A DNA stretch of 64,000 bases from Lewinellaceae bacterium (GCA_020636135.1 JACJYK010000001.1:2342501-2406500), one strand, 5' to 3'. Positions 17,272 through 26,909 are shown, numbered from the stretch's first letter. Program-made: numbers and translations. Notes: a model not told the origin generated them from the letters alone.

Positions 17272-18098
17272 TGGATAGGAATCCCGGGCTTGAAAAACTT
17301 TGCCTCCATACCATCACGACCAGACCATGGTCACTGGATGAAGCTGTCGACGCCTATTGTGCCAATGGAGTCAGCGGAATATCTGTTTGGCAGGATGCAG
17401 CACTTAAGACCGGATTGTCTCAGGCTGCAAAAATCCTGTCTGCCAGCGACCTTTCCGTGGTTTCTTATGTGCGTGGAGGCTTCTTCCCGCATCCATCGGA
17501 CATTCAACGGCAAAAGGCCATTGATCACAACAGGAAGATGCTTGATGAGGCAGCCCTGCTTGGGGCACCACTGTTGGTTATGGTTTGCGGAGCCAGCCCG
17601 GATCAGTCCCTGGCCACATCAAGGGACCAGATACTCACGGGTCTGGAAAGCATCCTCCCCTATGCAGAATCGCTTGGTGTCCGGCTTGGTATTGAGCCTT
17701 TGCATCCTATGTACGCCGATACGCGCTCGGCCATCTGCAATCTGCAAACTGCTAATGACATTGCTGAAAAATTAGCACATCCTGATTGCGGGGTGGTGGT
17801 GGATGTCTATCACCTGTGGTGGGATCCACAGGTGGAAATCGAAATCATTCGTTGCGGACAGGCTGGAAATTTGTTCGCCTACCACATCTGTGACTGGAAG
17901 GTGCCAACTGTTGATATGCTGAATGACAGGGGACTTATGGGTGAAGGCTGCATCCCTTTAAAACAAATTCGAGGCTGGATTGAGAAGGCCGGGTTCCAAG
18001 GGTTTCATGAAGTGGAAATCTTTTCCGAACACCATTGGAATCGCGATCAGCATGAATTTTTGCGGGACATTGTCCGTGCTTATCAGGACCATTCCTGA
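17271..18098 (+). CDS. TIM-barrel sugar phosphate isomerase/epimerase
   Basis: The protein has 275 residues and the xylose-isomerase-like TIM-barrel layout. Likely metal ligands lie in 'GIEPLHPMYADTRS' (Glu), 'GVVVDVYHLWWDPQ' (Asp), 'AYHICDWKVP' (His) and 'GFHEVEIFSEHHW' (Glu). Such enzymes isomerise or epimerise sugars or keto acids. The start at 17271 overlaps the GH88 stop (TAATG), and the longer frame inside the GH88 gene is a shadow. Coupling to GH88 suggests a role in processing the released uronate or keto-sugar, which is inferred. Confidence 0.85.
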   Translation: MDRNPGLEKLCLHTITTRPWSLDEAVDAYCANGVSGISVWQDAALKTGLSQAAKILSASDLSVVSYVRGGFFPHPSDIQRQKAIDHNRKMLDEAALLGAPLLVMVCGASPDQSLATSRDQILTGLESILPYAESLGVRLGIEPLHPMYADTRSAICNLQTANDIAEKLAHPDCGVVVDVYHLWWDPQVEIEIIRCGQAGNLFAYHICDWKVPTVDMLNDRGLMGEGCIPLKQIRGWIEKAGFQGFHEVEIFSEHHWNRDQHEFLRDIVRAYQDHS

Positions 18099-18174
18099 GA
18101 ATTACTATCTTGAAATGCACAAAACCATCCCTTGTGGGCTTTCCTGCCCTGATGGTTCGAATGAAACACTAATT

Positions 18175-19317
18175 ATGGAAGTAGGTATAATTATGAATGG
18201 CGTCACCGGCCGTATGGGTACAAATCAACACTTGCTGAGGTCCATCGCAGCCATCCGTGACCAGGGAGGGATACCCATTAACGACCAGGAGGTGATCATG
18301 CCCGTTCCTACTCTCGTTGGCCGTAATGAAGCCAAGCTTAAAGACATCGCCCGCCAGTCCGGGGTCGACCAATACACCACTGACCTGGAGGAAGCACTTA
18401 AAGATCCACGCCATCAGATCTATTTTGACGCACAGGTGACCGGTATGCGGCATCAGAGTGTCAGAAAAGCCATCGAGGCCGGGTTGCATATTTATTGCGA
18501 AAAACCCACGGGCCTGAATTCGGAAGAAGCACTCGATTTGTATCGATTGGCAAAAAATGCCGGAATAAAGCATGGGGTTGTGCAGGATAAGCTTTGGTTA
18601 CCCGGCATACTTAAACTCAGGAAACTCATTGATGAAGGCTTTTTCGGACGCATCCTGAGTGTTCGAGGAGAGTTTGGCTACTGGGTGTTTGAGGGCCATT
18701 CCATTAAGGCACAAAGGCCTTCATGGAATTACCGGAAAGAAGATGGTGGCGGAATCATCATGGATATGCTCTGTCACTGGCGATATGTACTTGATAATGT
18801 ATTTGCACCGGTAAGGGCCGTTTCCTGCCTGGGCGCTACCCATATTCCTGAACGCATCGATGAGCAGGGTAATGCATACCAATGTACCGCGGATGATGCT
18901 GCTTATGCCACTTTCAGGCTGGATGGTGAGATCATTGCACATTTCAATTCCAGTTGGACAGTACGGGTACGTCGCGATGATTTATTGACCTTACAGGTTG
19001 ATGGCACAAAGGGTACTGCCGTAGCCGGCTTGAGGGATTGTTATTTTCAGGACTACCATCATACACCGAAGCCTGTGTGGAACCCGGATATCCCCCAGCC
19101 TATCAATTTTTACGAAGACTGGATCAAATCGGAACCAGAGACAACGTACGAAAATGCATTTAAGGCTCAATGGGAACTGTTTCTTCGGCATGTGGTTCTC
19201 GATGAGCCATTCCCATGGGATCTGCTGGAGGGAGCGAAAGGTGTTCAGCTGGCAGAGAGAGGTCTCGAGAGCTGGGAAAAAGGCCGTTGGTTACCGGTCG
19301 AGGATCTGTCCGTGTAA
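18175..19317 (+). CDS. Gfo/Idh/MocA family oxidoreductase
   Basis: The protein has 380 residues and is a cytoplasmic NAD(P)-dependent dehydrogenase. The Rossmann start is 'VGIIMNGVTGRMGTNQHLLR', and the family motif 'YCEKPTGLNSEEALDLY' sits near residue 105. The C-terminal domain contains 'DKLWLPGILKLRKLIDEGFF'. Substrates of this family are sugars, inositols or their derivatives. I chose the ATG at 18175, two residues before the nucleotide-binding strand. It lies between the isomerase and SDR genes in one directional run (15883-21819), so it belongs to the same catabolic unit. Confidence 0.87.
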   Translation: MEVGIIMNGVTGRMGTNQHLLRSIAAIRDQGGIPINDQEVIMPVPTLVGRNEAKLKDIARQSGVDQYTTDLEEALKDPRHQIYFDAQVTGMRHQSVRKAIEAGLHIYCEKPTGLNSEEALDLYRLAKNAGIKHGVVQDKLWLPGILKLRKLIDEGFFGRILSVRGEFGYWVFEGHSIKAQRPSWNYRKEDGGGIIMDMLCHWRYVLDNVFAPVRAVSCLGATHIPERIDEQGNAYQCTADDAAYATFRLDGEIIAHFNSSWTVRVRRDDLLTLQVDGTKGTAVAGLRDCYFQDYHHTPKPVWNPDIPQPINFYEDWIKSEPETTYENAFKAQWELFLRHVVLDEPFPWDLLEGAKGVQLAERGLESWEKGRWLPVEDLSV

Positions 19318-19381
19318 AAGTTCAACGGATTCACTGCAATCAACCTGGATTGTATTATTTTAAACAGAAATCCGAAATCGA

Positions 19382-20179
19382 TTGATTGAGACGAAGGAAA
19401 GTTCAGCAGGCCGGACAGCATGGATCACCGGAGGAACACGTGGTATTGGTTATGGAATTGCCCTGTCCCTCGCAGAGCATGGTTTTAATCTGGCAATAAA
19501 TGGAATTCGACCTGCTGCCGAAGTGAAAAATCTGGAACCATTACGGGAGAAATACGGAATTGATCTGCTTTATTGCCAGGGAAATATTGGCGATGCGGCT
19601 GATCGTCAAGATATGTTCGACCGGTTTATCGATCATTTTGGAAGTATTGAAGTCCTCGTGAACAACGCCGGAGTGGCACCAAAAAATCGTCTGGATTTAC
19701 TCGAAGTTACGGAAGAAGAATACGACTATGTGATGGATATCAATCTGAAGGGGACGTTTTTCCTGTCACAAATGGTGGTGAATCATATGCTGAAGCATTC
19801 ACCCAGGAAAACAAATACTCCCTTCCGCTGCATCATCAACATATCATCCATTTCTGCCACCGTCGCATCTGTAAACCGTCCGCAGTATTGTCTATCCAAA
19901 GCCGGGATGAGTATGCTTACCCAGCTGCTGGCTGTGAGGCTTGGCGATCATTCCATACCGGTCTATGAGGTGCGGCCCGGGATTATTAAAACCGATATGA
20001 CAGCTGCCGTTACCTCAAAGTATGATACCTTGATCAAAGATGGTCTTTGTGTTACATCCCGTTGGGGTACACCTGATGATGTCGGGCGGGCAGTGGGCGC
20101 TCTTGTCCGTGGTGATCTCCCGTATTCTACCGGACAGGTCATCTTGGTGGATGGCGGGCTAACCATACAAAAACTATGA
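19382..20179 (+). CDS. Short-chain dehydrogenase/reductase (3-ketoacyl-ACP reductase-like)
   Basis: The protein has 265 residues. The cofactor loop is 'TGGTRGIGYGI' (about residues 16-26), followed by 'VNNAGVAPKNR', the catalytic Ser in 'INISSISATVASV', and 'YCLSKAGM' carrying the Tyr-x3-Lys pair. 'TGQVILVDGGLTI' closes the domain. The start must be the TTG at 19382, because no in-frame ATG or GTG lies between the upstream stop (TAA at 19361) and the cofactor loop. It overlaps the next gene by 4 bp (ATGA). The context suggests reduction or oxidation of a sugar or sugar acid rather than fatty-acid synthesis. Confidence 0.88.
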   Translation: MIETKESSAGRTAWITGGTRGIGYGIALSLAEHGFNLAINGIRPAAEVKNLEPLREKYGIDLLYCQGNIGDAADRQDMFDRFIDHFGSIEVLVNNAGVAPKNRLDLLEVTEEEYDYVMDINLKGTFFLSQMVVNHMLKHSPRKTNTPFRCIINISSISATVASVNRPQYCLSKAGMSMLTQLLAVRLGDHSIPVYEVRPGIIKTDMTAAVTSKYDTLIKDGLCVTSRWGTPDDVGRAVGALVRGDLPYSTGQVILVDGGLTIQKL

Positions 20180-20388
20180 CCATGCGAAGAAAGATCTGGC
20201 GGCTGACGATTGCCATGGTTGTCCTGCTATTGCTGTTGACGTTCACTCCTTTCGTGATCCCTGCAGGCGCTCACCGGCCACATTTGTTTGGGATCCCCTA
20301 CACCATGTGGATGGGATTTGCAGAAGCTGTACTACTTCTGGCACTAACCTATCTGGGCACTAAAGTTCATCCCGGCAGAGACGAATAA
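20176..20388 (+). CDS. Small membrane protein (DUF3311-like)
   Basis: The protein has 70 residues and two hydrophobic helices joined by 'GAHRPHLFGIPYTMWMG'. This is the layout of the small DUF3311-type subunits that precede sodium:solute symporters. The start overlaps the SDR stop (ATGA), and the symporter starts 15 bp after its stop. It is probably an accessory of that symporter. Confidence 0.7.
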   Translation: MTMRRKIWRLTIAMVVLLLLLTFTPFVIPAGAHRPHLFGIPYTMWMGFAEAVLLLALTYLGTKVHPGRDE

Positions 20389-20403
20389 GAAGAAACAACG
20401 CTT

Positions 20404-21819
20404 ATGCTAAAATTACTTTTGATCATTGGGACGCTGTATGTGCTTGCCCTGGTTTACCTGACCTGGATCGCTCGTGATAAAGACAGGTCATCAGCCAATT
20501 ATCTGATGGCCGGATCAAATGTAGGCTCAATTCTGGGGCTTTTTACCTTTGCCGCCACCCTCTTCAGTACGTTCACCATCCTTGGAATGCCGGATTTTTT
20601 TCGGGTTCATGGTGTTGGCGCGTGGATTTTTATTGCTGTTTCAGACATGTTCATGGTCTTTGGCATCCTGATGGTTGGTTATTATATGCGGCGAAAGATC
20701 AAACAAAGCAACACCAGTTACTATGGAATGGCCGGTTTCATGCGTCATTGTTATCAGTCGCGCACTGCCGGGATCGTGGTGTTCATGGGCGCATTTTTGT
20801 TTCTTATCCCGTATGTAGCAATCCAGATCAAAGGAGTGGTTCTGTTTCTGGACCAGGCATTCCCAAATCAGCTACCTATGTGGATCTGGGCCAGTGCCAT
20901 GTTGATCATCATGGTGGTTTACAGTGAATTGGGAGGACTTAAGGCTATTATGTACAGTGATGTACTACAAGGAATTCTCTTGTTATTGGTGATCTGGATT
21001 ATTGGTATTGTCTGTCTTAACCGGCTCGGCGGCATTTCTCAGATGTTTGAACAGGTGCACCGCGTCGATGAATCACTGCTCTCCGTACCGGGGCCAAAAG
21101 GATTGTTTGATTTCCAATTTCTCCTGGGATCACTGATGGGAATAGTTATGATCCCATTCACGCAGCCTCAGGTTTCCACCCGGCTGGTTATCATGAAGAG
21201 CCATCATGCTCTCTATCGCACTGCCGTTGCCCTTGGGTTTTTCGCTATCCTGGTGATCCTGCCTACCCTTTTCATTGGCATGTACGGAGCGGTCCATTAT
21301 GAAAATGACTCGACCGCAGATTTTTTAGGGAAGACTCTGATTACCGATCAGCTACCCCTAATCGGAGTGCTTGTTTTACTAGGCCTGATTGCCGCAGCAA
21401 TGTCCACTGCAGATTCACAAATCTTTGGACTAGGCGCTGAGATCCGGTCCCTGCTTAAAGGAGAAGATTACCATGCGTTACGCAATACGCGTGGCGCCAT
21501 CCTCCTCTTTGCCATCATCTGCCTGATCTTTTCCTTGTTCAGCCCTGATGAGCTGGTTCTCCTTGCCAGGCTTAGTTTTACGGGTACAGCGTTGTTAGCT
21601 CCGATGATCTTTCTGGGAATATTCACAAAGGATGCCACCCGCTGGACCTGGATGCCCTGGTTGACGATGTTAGCCATTCTTATATTTGTTCTTTCCAGTT
21701 TCAGCATAATTCCTGGTAAAATCGGTGTTGTACGAACCGACCTCATTCTATTGGTCGGGCTGGGGATCATCGCCCTGATCACCGGATATGCTGGCCGGGT
21801 CAGGGAGACTGTAAGTTAG
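20404..21819 (+). CDS. Sodium:solute symporter family protein
   Basis: This 471-residue protein has about 13 hydrophobic helices. The features fit the SSS family: a start with one short helix then 'MAGSNVGSILGLFTFAATLF', 'FSTFTILGMPDFFRVHGVGA', 'YSELGGLKAIMYSDVLQGIL' (SSS signature region) and 'IGVLVLLGLIAAAMSTADSQ' (the Na2-site helix with Ser/Thr/Asp). It should import a sugar, uronate or carboxylate with sodium. It follows catabolic enzymes for sugar derivatives, so a uronate or related acid is a reasonable guess. It may use the preceding DUF3311-like protein. Confidence 0.9.
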   Translation: MLKLLLIIGTLYVLALVYLTWIARDKDRSSANYLMAGSNVGSILGLFTFAATLFSTFTILGMPDFFRVHGVGAWIFIAVSDMFMVFGILMVGYYMRRKIKQSNTSYYGMAGFMRHCYQSRTAGIVVFMGAFLFLIPYVAIQIKGVVLFLDQAFPNQLPMWIWASAMLIIMVVYSELGGLKAIMYSDVLQGILLLLVIWIIGIVCLNRLGGISQMFEQVHRVDESLLSVPGPKGLFDFQFLLGSLMGIVMIPFTQPQVSTRLVIMKSHHALYRTAVALGFFAILVILPTLFIGMYGAVHYENDSTADFLGKTLITDQLPLIGVLVLLGLIAAAMSTADSQIFGLGAEIRSLLKGEDYHALRNTRGAILLFAIICLIFSLFSPDELVLLARLSFTGTALLAPMIFLGIFTKDATRWTWMPWLTMLAILIFVLSSFSIIPGKIGVVRTDLILLVGLGIIALITGYAGRVRETVS

Positions 21820-21923
21820 ATGATCACAACACCATATGGCTTATTTATGGACTTGCCACTTTGGAAATTGGGGTAAAAGCCGGAACTTCAGGTGTTCAGA
21901 TTATCCAATGCAATTGAGGAGTC

Positions 21924-22970
21924 ATGGGTGCCATGTTTAATAACCGAATTCGCCAGATCATCCTGTTGACGGTTATTATTGGCTTATTTGTTTTGCTGGT
22001 AATAAATCTATACGCATTTGTACCGGGGATGCTTGGGGCAATAACGCTGTACATCCTGTCCCGTAACTGGTATGGTTATCTGACCGACCGGAAGCACTGG
22101 AGCCGGGTTTTTACGGCAATTCTCTTTATAGTTTTATTTATTGTAGCGCTGGGTATTCCCATTTACCTGTCCATTGAACTCCTCTCATCACGAGTGAACA
22201 CCGTATTGGCCAATACCCAGGATATGGTAAAGGGCTTTGACAACATCTCCAGTAGTGTCAATGAGTTCCTTGGATTTCAGGTCTTGACTGAAGAGAACAT
22301 TCAGCATTTTCTCTCCACGTTAAGTGATTCGGTACCCGGATTCCTGAACAGTACCATCATGATCCTGGCCAATCTGGCGATGTTATTGTTTTTGGTTTTT
22401 TTCATGTTCGTGCATGAGGATGAAATGGCAAAAGTGATCTCAGGCATCATTCCTTTGAGGCACCGCAATATCTACATCCTCAGTGAGGAAACGAAACGGA
22501 TGATCCGGGCTAATGCCATAGGAATACCACTGATCTCTATTATCCAGGGACTTTTTGCAACGTTTGGCTATTGGGTTTTCGGTATTCCCCAATATGGGAT
22601 GTGGGGTTTTCTCACCGGTATGTTTGCCTTTTTCCCTTTGGTGGGAACACTGGTCATCTGGTTGCCACTGGTGATTTATCAGTTTTCCATAGGTGCCAGT
22701 GGTGTTGGTTTTGGACTCGGTTTGTATAGCCTGATCGTTACCGGGAATGTGGATTACATAGCCCGCATCACCCTGTTGCGGAAGATCGGAGATGTGCACC
22801 CGGTGGTGACCGTGCTGGGTGTTATTGTCGGCCTGGAACTATTTGGTTTCTGGGGATTTATTTTCGGTCCCCTTCTGATCAGTTATTTCCTGCTGCTGTT
22901 GAAAATCTATCGAAATGAATTCGGGGCTTTGCAGGTTACCTCGGAATCAAGGAAAGATCCGGAAGATTAG
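21924..22970 (+). CDS. AI-2E family transporter
   Basis: The protein has 348 residues and the AI-2E family pattern: two N-terminal helices, 'LYILSRNWYGYLTDRKHWSR', a helical domain ('SRVNTVLANTQDMVKGFDN'), then 'IPLISIIQGLFATFGYWVFG', 'WGFLTGMFAFFPLVGTLVIW' and 'IFGPLLISYFLLLLKIY'. Members export varied solutes, and a few are sodium/proton antiporters. Nothing here shows that AI-2 is a substrate. It is 104 bp after the symporter and need not belong to the operon. Confidence 0.88.
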   Translation: MGAMFNNRIRQIILLTVIIGLFVLLVINLYAFVPGMLGAITLYILSRNWYGYLTDRKHWSRVFTAILFIVLFIVALGIPIYLSIELLSSRVNTVLANTQDMVKGFDNISSSVNEFLGFQVLTEENIQHFLSTLSDSVPGFLNSTIMILANLAMLLFLVFFMFVHEDEMAKVISGIIPLRHRNIYILSEETKRMIRANAIGIPLISIIQGLFATFGYWVFGIPQYGMWGFLTGMFAFFPLVGTLVIWLPLVIYQFSIGASGVGFGLGLYSLIVTGNVDYIARITLLRKIGDVHPVVTVLGVIVGLELFGFWGFIFGPLLISYFLLLLKIYRNEFGALQVTSESRKDPED

Positions 22971-23025
22971 CCCCAATGCTCTGTTTCACAATCAGTACTC
23001 CCTAGAATCCACTGCCTGAATGCGA

Positions 23026-24351
23026 TCAGACGACCGGCTTCCAGCCTTCTTCATAATCCCGGCTCCACATGGTCATGGCTTCGGCGTCGTTGAGTATTTT
23101 GCCATCATGAGCATCCGTTTGCAGGGTACGGTTGAACTTTTGTGAGATATTTCCCAGGTGACAAAGCAGAACACTTTTCTGACCTTCAGTGACAGGTGAA
23201 TTCAGTCGGGCACCGGTCCGAATCCCGTCTATGAAGTTTTGCATGTGGTAGACATCCAGACCTCCAATTCCAGTCGTATCGGTCGTAGCAGAAAGCGACC
23301 GTTCGTTAACCTGTTTAATCAGTTTCCCTCCTTTATCAAATGCCTGATAGGCGTTACGGTCAAGGATGATGGAACCTGCTGTCCCCTGAAGACTTGCACC
23401 TCGGTCGCGATCATACTGTTTCAGTCCATTACAGGACATCCCTTCCCAGGTCAGCATTTTATCCGGGCCGAACTCAAAACTGGCCACCTGGGTGTCGTAA
23501 AATTGCCAGTCGTCCTGATATTGGTAGCGCCCGCCGGCTGAAGTAACTTTCGTAGGATAATCTACACCCAGGGCCCAGCGGCAGATGTCCATCTCATGCA
23601 ATCCGTTATTGTTGATCTCTCCGGTTCCCCAGTGCCAGAACCAGTGCCAGTTGTAGTGCACCAGATTATCTTTATATGCACGCCGTGGAGCCGGCCCCTG
23701 CCAGAGATCCCAATCCAGCCATTCCGGTACTGGAACCGCTTGACCATGACCGATGGATCCACGGGTATTTGCATACCAGGCTTTTCCGAAATAGACATGA
23801 CCGATAATACCGTCCTTGATATCCTGGATGGCTTCAATGGAGGTTGGGGCTGAGCGTTGCTGATTACCGACCTGTACGACCATTCCGGTTTTTTTCTGGG
23901 CGGCGACCAGCCATTCTGCTTCCTGGGGATTGTAGGCCGGCGGTTTTTCGACATACACGTGTTTTCCCGCCTGCATACCCATAATGGCCATCGGTGTATG
24001 CCAGTGGTCCGGAGTCGCGATGGTTATGGCGTCGATATCTTTATTTTCCAGCAGGCTTCTGAAGTCCTGATACGTTTTGGCAGATTTTGCTTTGTTTTTG
24101 GTTAGCCAATCCTGCCTACCGGCAAAGGTGCGGTTATCCACGTCACACAATGCCACCGTCTCGGCCTGGGGGACATTTAACACAGCCGCGAGGTGTGCCT
24201 GTCCGCGACCATTCAATCCGATTGTAGCCAGCTGAACCCGGTCGTTAGAGCCCAGGATGCGGGCATAGCTCTTTGCAGAAAATGAAATGCCAAGAGCTCC
24301 AAGCGAAGTATTCCTGACAAATTGACGACGTGAAAATTGTTTCTTCTCCAT
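23026..24351 (-). CDS. Gfo/Idh/MocA oxidoreductase with twin-arginine leader
   Basis: The protein has about 441 residues. It starts with a Tat-type signal ('KKQFSRRQFVRNTSLGALG'; R-R-x-F-V), so it is exported folded, perhaps with bound NAD(P). The Rossmann fold begins 'VQLATIGLNGRGQAHLAAVL'; 'YVEKPPAYNPQEAEWL' is the family motif. The C-terminal domain contains 'NNNGLHEMDICRWALGV'. Such exported members are common in Bacteroidota, and some act as NAD-recycling glycosidases or epimerases. The start at 24351 begins the leader; the frame up to 24417 lacks a better start. It is convergent with the AI-2E gene. Confidence 0.87.
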   Translation of the reverse strand: MEKKQFSRRQFVRNTSLGALGISFSAKSYARILGSNDRVQLATIGLNGRGQAHLAAVLNVPQAETVALCDVDNRTFAGRQDWLTKNKAKSAKTYQDFRSLLENKDIDAITIATPDHWHTPMAIMGMQAGKHVYVEKPPAYNPQEAEWLVAAQKKTGMVVQVGNQQRSAPTSIEAIQDIKDGIIGHVYFGKAWYANTRGSIGHGQAVPVPEWLDWDLWQGPAPRRAYKDNLVHYNWHWFWHWGTGEINNNGLHEMDICRWALGVDYPTKVTSAGGRYQYQDDWQFYDTQVASFEFGPDKMLTWEGMSCNGLKQYDRDRGASLQGTAGSIILDRNAYQAFDKGGKLIKQVNERSLSATTDTTGIGGLDVYHMQNFIDGIRTGARLNSPVTEGQKSVLLCHLGNISQKFNRTLQTDAHDGKILNDAEAMTMWSRDYEEGWKPVV

Positions 24352-24523
24352 GATCTCGCAGTTAAACCGTATTATTTCCGGTGATCGGAATCTCACTAAT
24401 TTAATGATCCTTCGCAACTTACCGGGCCATTCTTAACATGAGTTATCCAAATGCCAGGATTTTACTTTGTTGTATCACGATTGTACAGATAAAGAATTAT
24501 TTTGGTTCATCAACTTCAAAAGG

Positions 24524-25417
24524 ATGAGTATGCACCGTGATCTTTCATTAGAACATCAACCGGTAAGTAGCATGTTTCCCCGGATGACTGCCCGGGAGGC
24601 CTGGGATGCCTACCATCTATCGGATGAGCAGGTTTCGTTTTTTAAAGAGAACGGATACCTCAGTGGCATCAAGATCCTGGACGATCATCAGATCGAACAG
24701 CTTAAAAAAGAGCAGGCAGAAATTGCAGACCCCAGCCACCCCAGACACGATTTATTTTATGAGTTCCATTCCAACGAATCCGATGACCCGAATGCTGTGC
24801 TTTTCCATTCATTGGGGCACTGGCGGATCACAGCCGGATTTCATGACGTCCTCTGGAACCCGCGATTTGTTGTACCGGCCTATCAGCTTCTTGGCAATAA
24901 AGCGGTACGATTCTGGCATGACCAGTTGTTTTGCAAGCCCGCACACCACGGAGGGGTAGTTGCATGGCACCAGGATTACAGTTATTGGACGCGGACGATA
25001 CCCCAGCAGCATCTGACCTGCTGGATAGGTCTTGACCCTGCTACCAAAGCAAATGGATGTTTGCATTATATCCCGGGAAGTCACCGGTGGCCACTTTTCG
25101 ACCGCACCAGCCTGGCCGGAGCCATGAATGGTCTCGATGCTTTTCTCACCGATGAACAAAAAAAGGAATTTGCCAAGCAGGTAGCGATTGAAATGCCCGC
25201 AGGATATGGCACTTTCCACCATCCATTGATGGTGCACGGTTCATACGAGAACCATTCTGCCATTGCTCGCCGGGCTCTGGTGCTGAATGTTTTTGCCGAT
25301 GGTACCGAATCCAACTCCGATGAAGAGCTGTTGTCCGGAGTGCCACCCATTTCCAAAGGCAAGAAAATGGAAGGTCAATTTTTCCCCTTATTATATGACC
25401 CGGATCAATTGAACTAA
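24524..25417 (+). CDS. Phytanoyl-CoA dioxygenase family protein
   Basis: The protein has about 297 residues and is a Fe(II)/2-oxoglutarate oxygenase. The iron ligands are visible: H-x-D in 'VVAWHQDYSYW' and the distal His in 'HHPLMVHGSYENHS', followed by an Arg in 'IARRALVLNVF' for 2-oxoglutarate. 'GCLHYIPGSHRWPLF' is a typical PhyH turn. Substrates are unknown; PhyH proteins hydroxylate varied small molecules. I chose the ATG at 24524. It lies just upstream of a sulfatase-ADH-esterase group in the same direction. Confidence 0.88.
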   Translation: MSMHRDLSLEHQPVSSMFPRMTAREAWDAYHLSDEQVSFFKENGYLSGIKILDDHQIEQLKKEQAEIADPSHPRHDLFYEFHSNESDDPNAVLFHSLGHWRITAGFHDVLWNPRFVVPAYQLLGNKAVRFWHDQLFCKPAHHGGVVAWHQDYSYWTRTIPQQHLTCWIGLDPATKANGCLHYIPGSHRWPLFDRTSLAGAMNGLDAFLTDEQKKEFAKQVAIEMPAGYGTFHHPLMVHGSYENHSAIARRALVLNVFADGTESNSDEELLSGVPPISKGKKMEGQFFPLLYDPDQLN

Positions 25418-25445
25418 ATTCATGTATTACAAATAGTTATCTATT

Positions 25446-26909
25446 TTGTTTAAATCTTTGCTTCATAGTCTTGGCCTCGTGTTTGCAGGTGCTTTATTGA
25501 GTTGCTCTCATTCAGACAGCAAGAATTCGGGACAACAGACTCCCTCAAATGCCAAGCCCAACATCGTTTTCATCATGGCTGATGATCTGGGTTATGGTGA
25601 TTTGAGCTGCTATGGTCAAAAGCGATTTTCCACTCCCAATATTGATCGCCTGGCTCAACAAGGAATGCGGTTTACTTCATTCTATGCCGGAAGCACAGTC
25701 TGCGCACCATCAAGGTCTACCCTGCTGACCGGGCTGCATACCGGCCATACGCCGATACGGGGAAATAAAGAGGTCCAACCGGAAGGTCAGTGGCCCCTCC
25801 CGGACTCCAGTTTTACCCTGGCAGAATACCTGAAAACACTGGGATATACCACGGGAGCGTTTGGAAAATGGGGTTTGGGAGCTCCTGGATCGGCAGGCGA
25901 CCCTATCCGGCAGGGCTTCGATGTTTTTTACGGCTACAATTGCCAGAGACTGGCACATAACTATTATCCGGATCACCTCTGGAGCAATAACCAAAAAGTG
26001 CTTTTATCCGGAAATGCGGACGGACTGAACGGCCAGTATGCCCCGGACCTGATTCATGAACAAGCCATTGAATTTATCAGGGACAACCAGTCAGGACCAT
26101 TTTTCCTGTATTATCCTACCACCATCCCACATGCAGAACTTCTGATCCCGGATTCGCTATTGATTCGGTACCGCGATCAGTTTTTACCAGAGAAATCCTA
26201 TCAGGGTGTGGACTCCGGTGACCACTTCAGGGAAGGAGCTTATGGTTCCCAGGCTGAATGCCATGCGGCTTTTGCTGCTATGGTCACCCACCTGGATAAT
26301 CAGGTAGGTGACATTGTACGTATCATCGATGAATTAGGTCTCGGATCCAATACCATTATCTTTTTCACCTCGGATAACGGACCCCACCTGGAAGGTGGTG
26401 CTGACCCGGATTACTTTGACAGTAATGGCCCGTACCGGGGTTATAAAAGGGATCTGACCGAAGGCGGCATTCGGGTGCCAATGATCGTACGCTGGACAGG
26501 CAGGATCAAGCCGGGCACCGAATCGGACCTTCCCCTGGCTTTCTGGGATATATTGCCGACGGTAGCTGCTTTGAACCAGTCCTCATTCGGTGGTGACGGA
26601 ATTTCTTTCGTACCTGCATTGACCGGTCAGGGTGAACAATCTGTACATACCAATCTCTATTGGGAATTTCATGAAATGAAAGGTCGCGTTGCTATCCGGC
26701 AAGGCAATTGGAAGTTAATACGCAATGACCTTACCGCAGACACCCCAGGCTCCTGGGAGCTTTATGATCTTTCTACTGATCCAGGCGAGACACAAAATGT
26801 AGCTGACGGTCATCCGGATGTGGTTCGGGATCTGGAGGCACAGATTGCAGCAGCTCATCAGGATTCGGAAATTTTTCCGTTATCCGGATCCCAAATTCTG
26901 GGACGATGA
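25446..26909 (+). CDS. Sulfatase lipoprotein (arylsulfatase A-like)
   Basis: The protein has 487 residues. A lipoprotein leader ends at Cys20 ('FAGALLSCSHS'). The sulfatase metal site starts 'NIVFIMADDLGYGDLSC'; the signature 'CAPSRSTLLTG' gives Cys86 as the formylglycine residue (C-x-P-S-R). 'FFTSDNGPHLEGG' supplies further metal ligands. It should hydrolyse sulfate esters of carbohydrates at the cell envelope. The start is a TTG at 25446, supported by the leader. Maturation needs a formylglycine-generating enzyme, and one lies at 46524-47585. It is probably in an operon with the next two genes. Confidence 0.92.
   Translation: MFKSLLHSLGLVFAGALLSCSHSDSKNSGQQTPSNAKPNIVFIMADDLGYGDLSCYGQKRFSTPNIDRLAQQGMRFTSFYAGSTVCAPSRSTLLTGLHTGHTPIRGNKEVQPEGQWPLPDSSFTLAEYLKTLGYTTGAFGKWGLGAPGSAGDPIRQGFDVFYGYNCQRLAHNYYPDHLWSNNQKVLLSGNADGLNGQYAPDLIHEQAIEFIRDNQSGPFFLYYPTTIPHAELLIPDSLLIRYRDQFLPEKSYQGVDSGDHFREGAYGSQAECHAAFAAMVTHLDNQVGDIVRIIDELGLGSNTIIFFTSDNGPHLEGGADPDYFDSNGPYRGYKRDLTEGGIRVPMIVRWTGRIKPGTESDLPLAFWDILPTVAALNQSSFGGDGISFVPALTGQGEQSVHTNLYWEFHEMKGRVAIRQGNWKLIRNDLTADTPGSWELYDLSTDPGETQNVADGHPDVVRDLEAQIAAAHQDSEIFPLSGSQILGR

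Noticed and set aside
21924..22970. Quorum-sensing AI-2 exporter
   Set aside because: The family name is historical. No luxS or lsr gene is nearby and the family transports many solutes.
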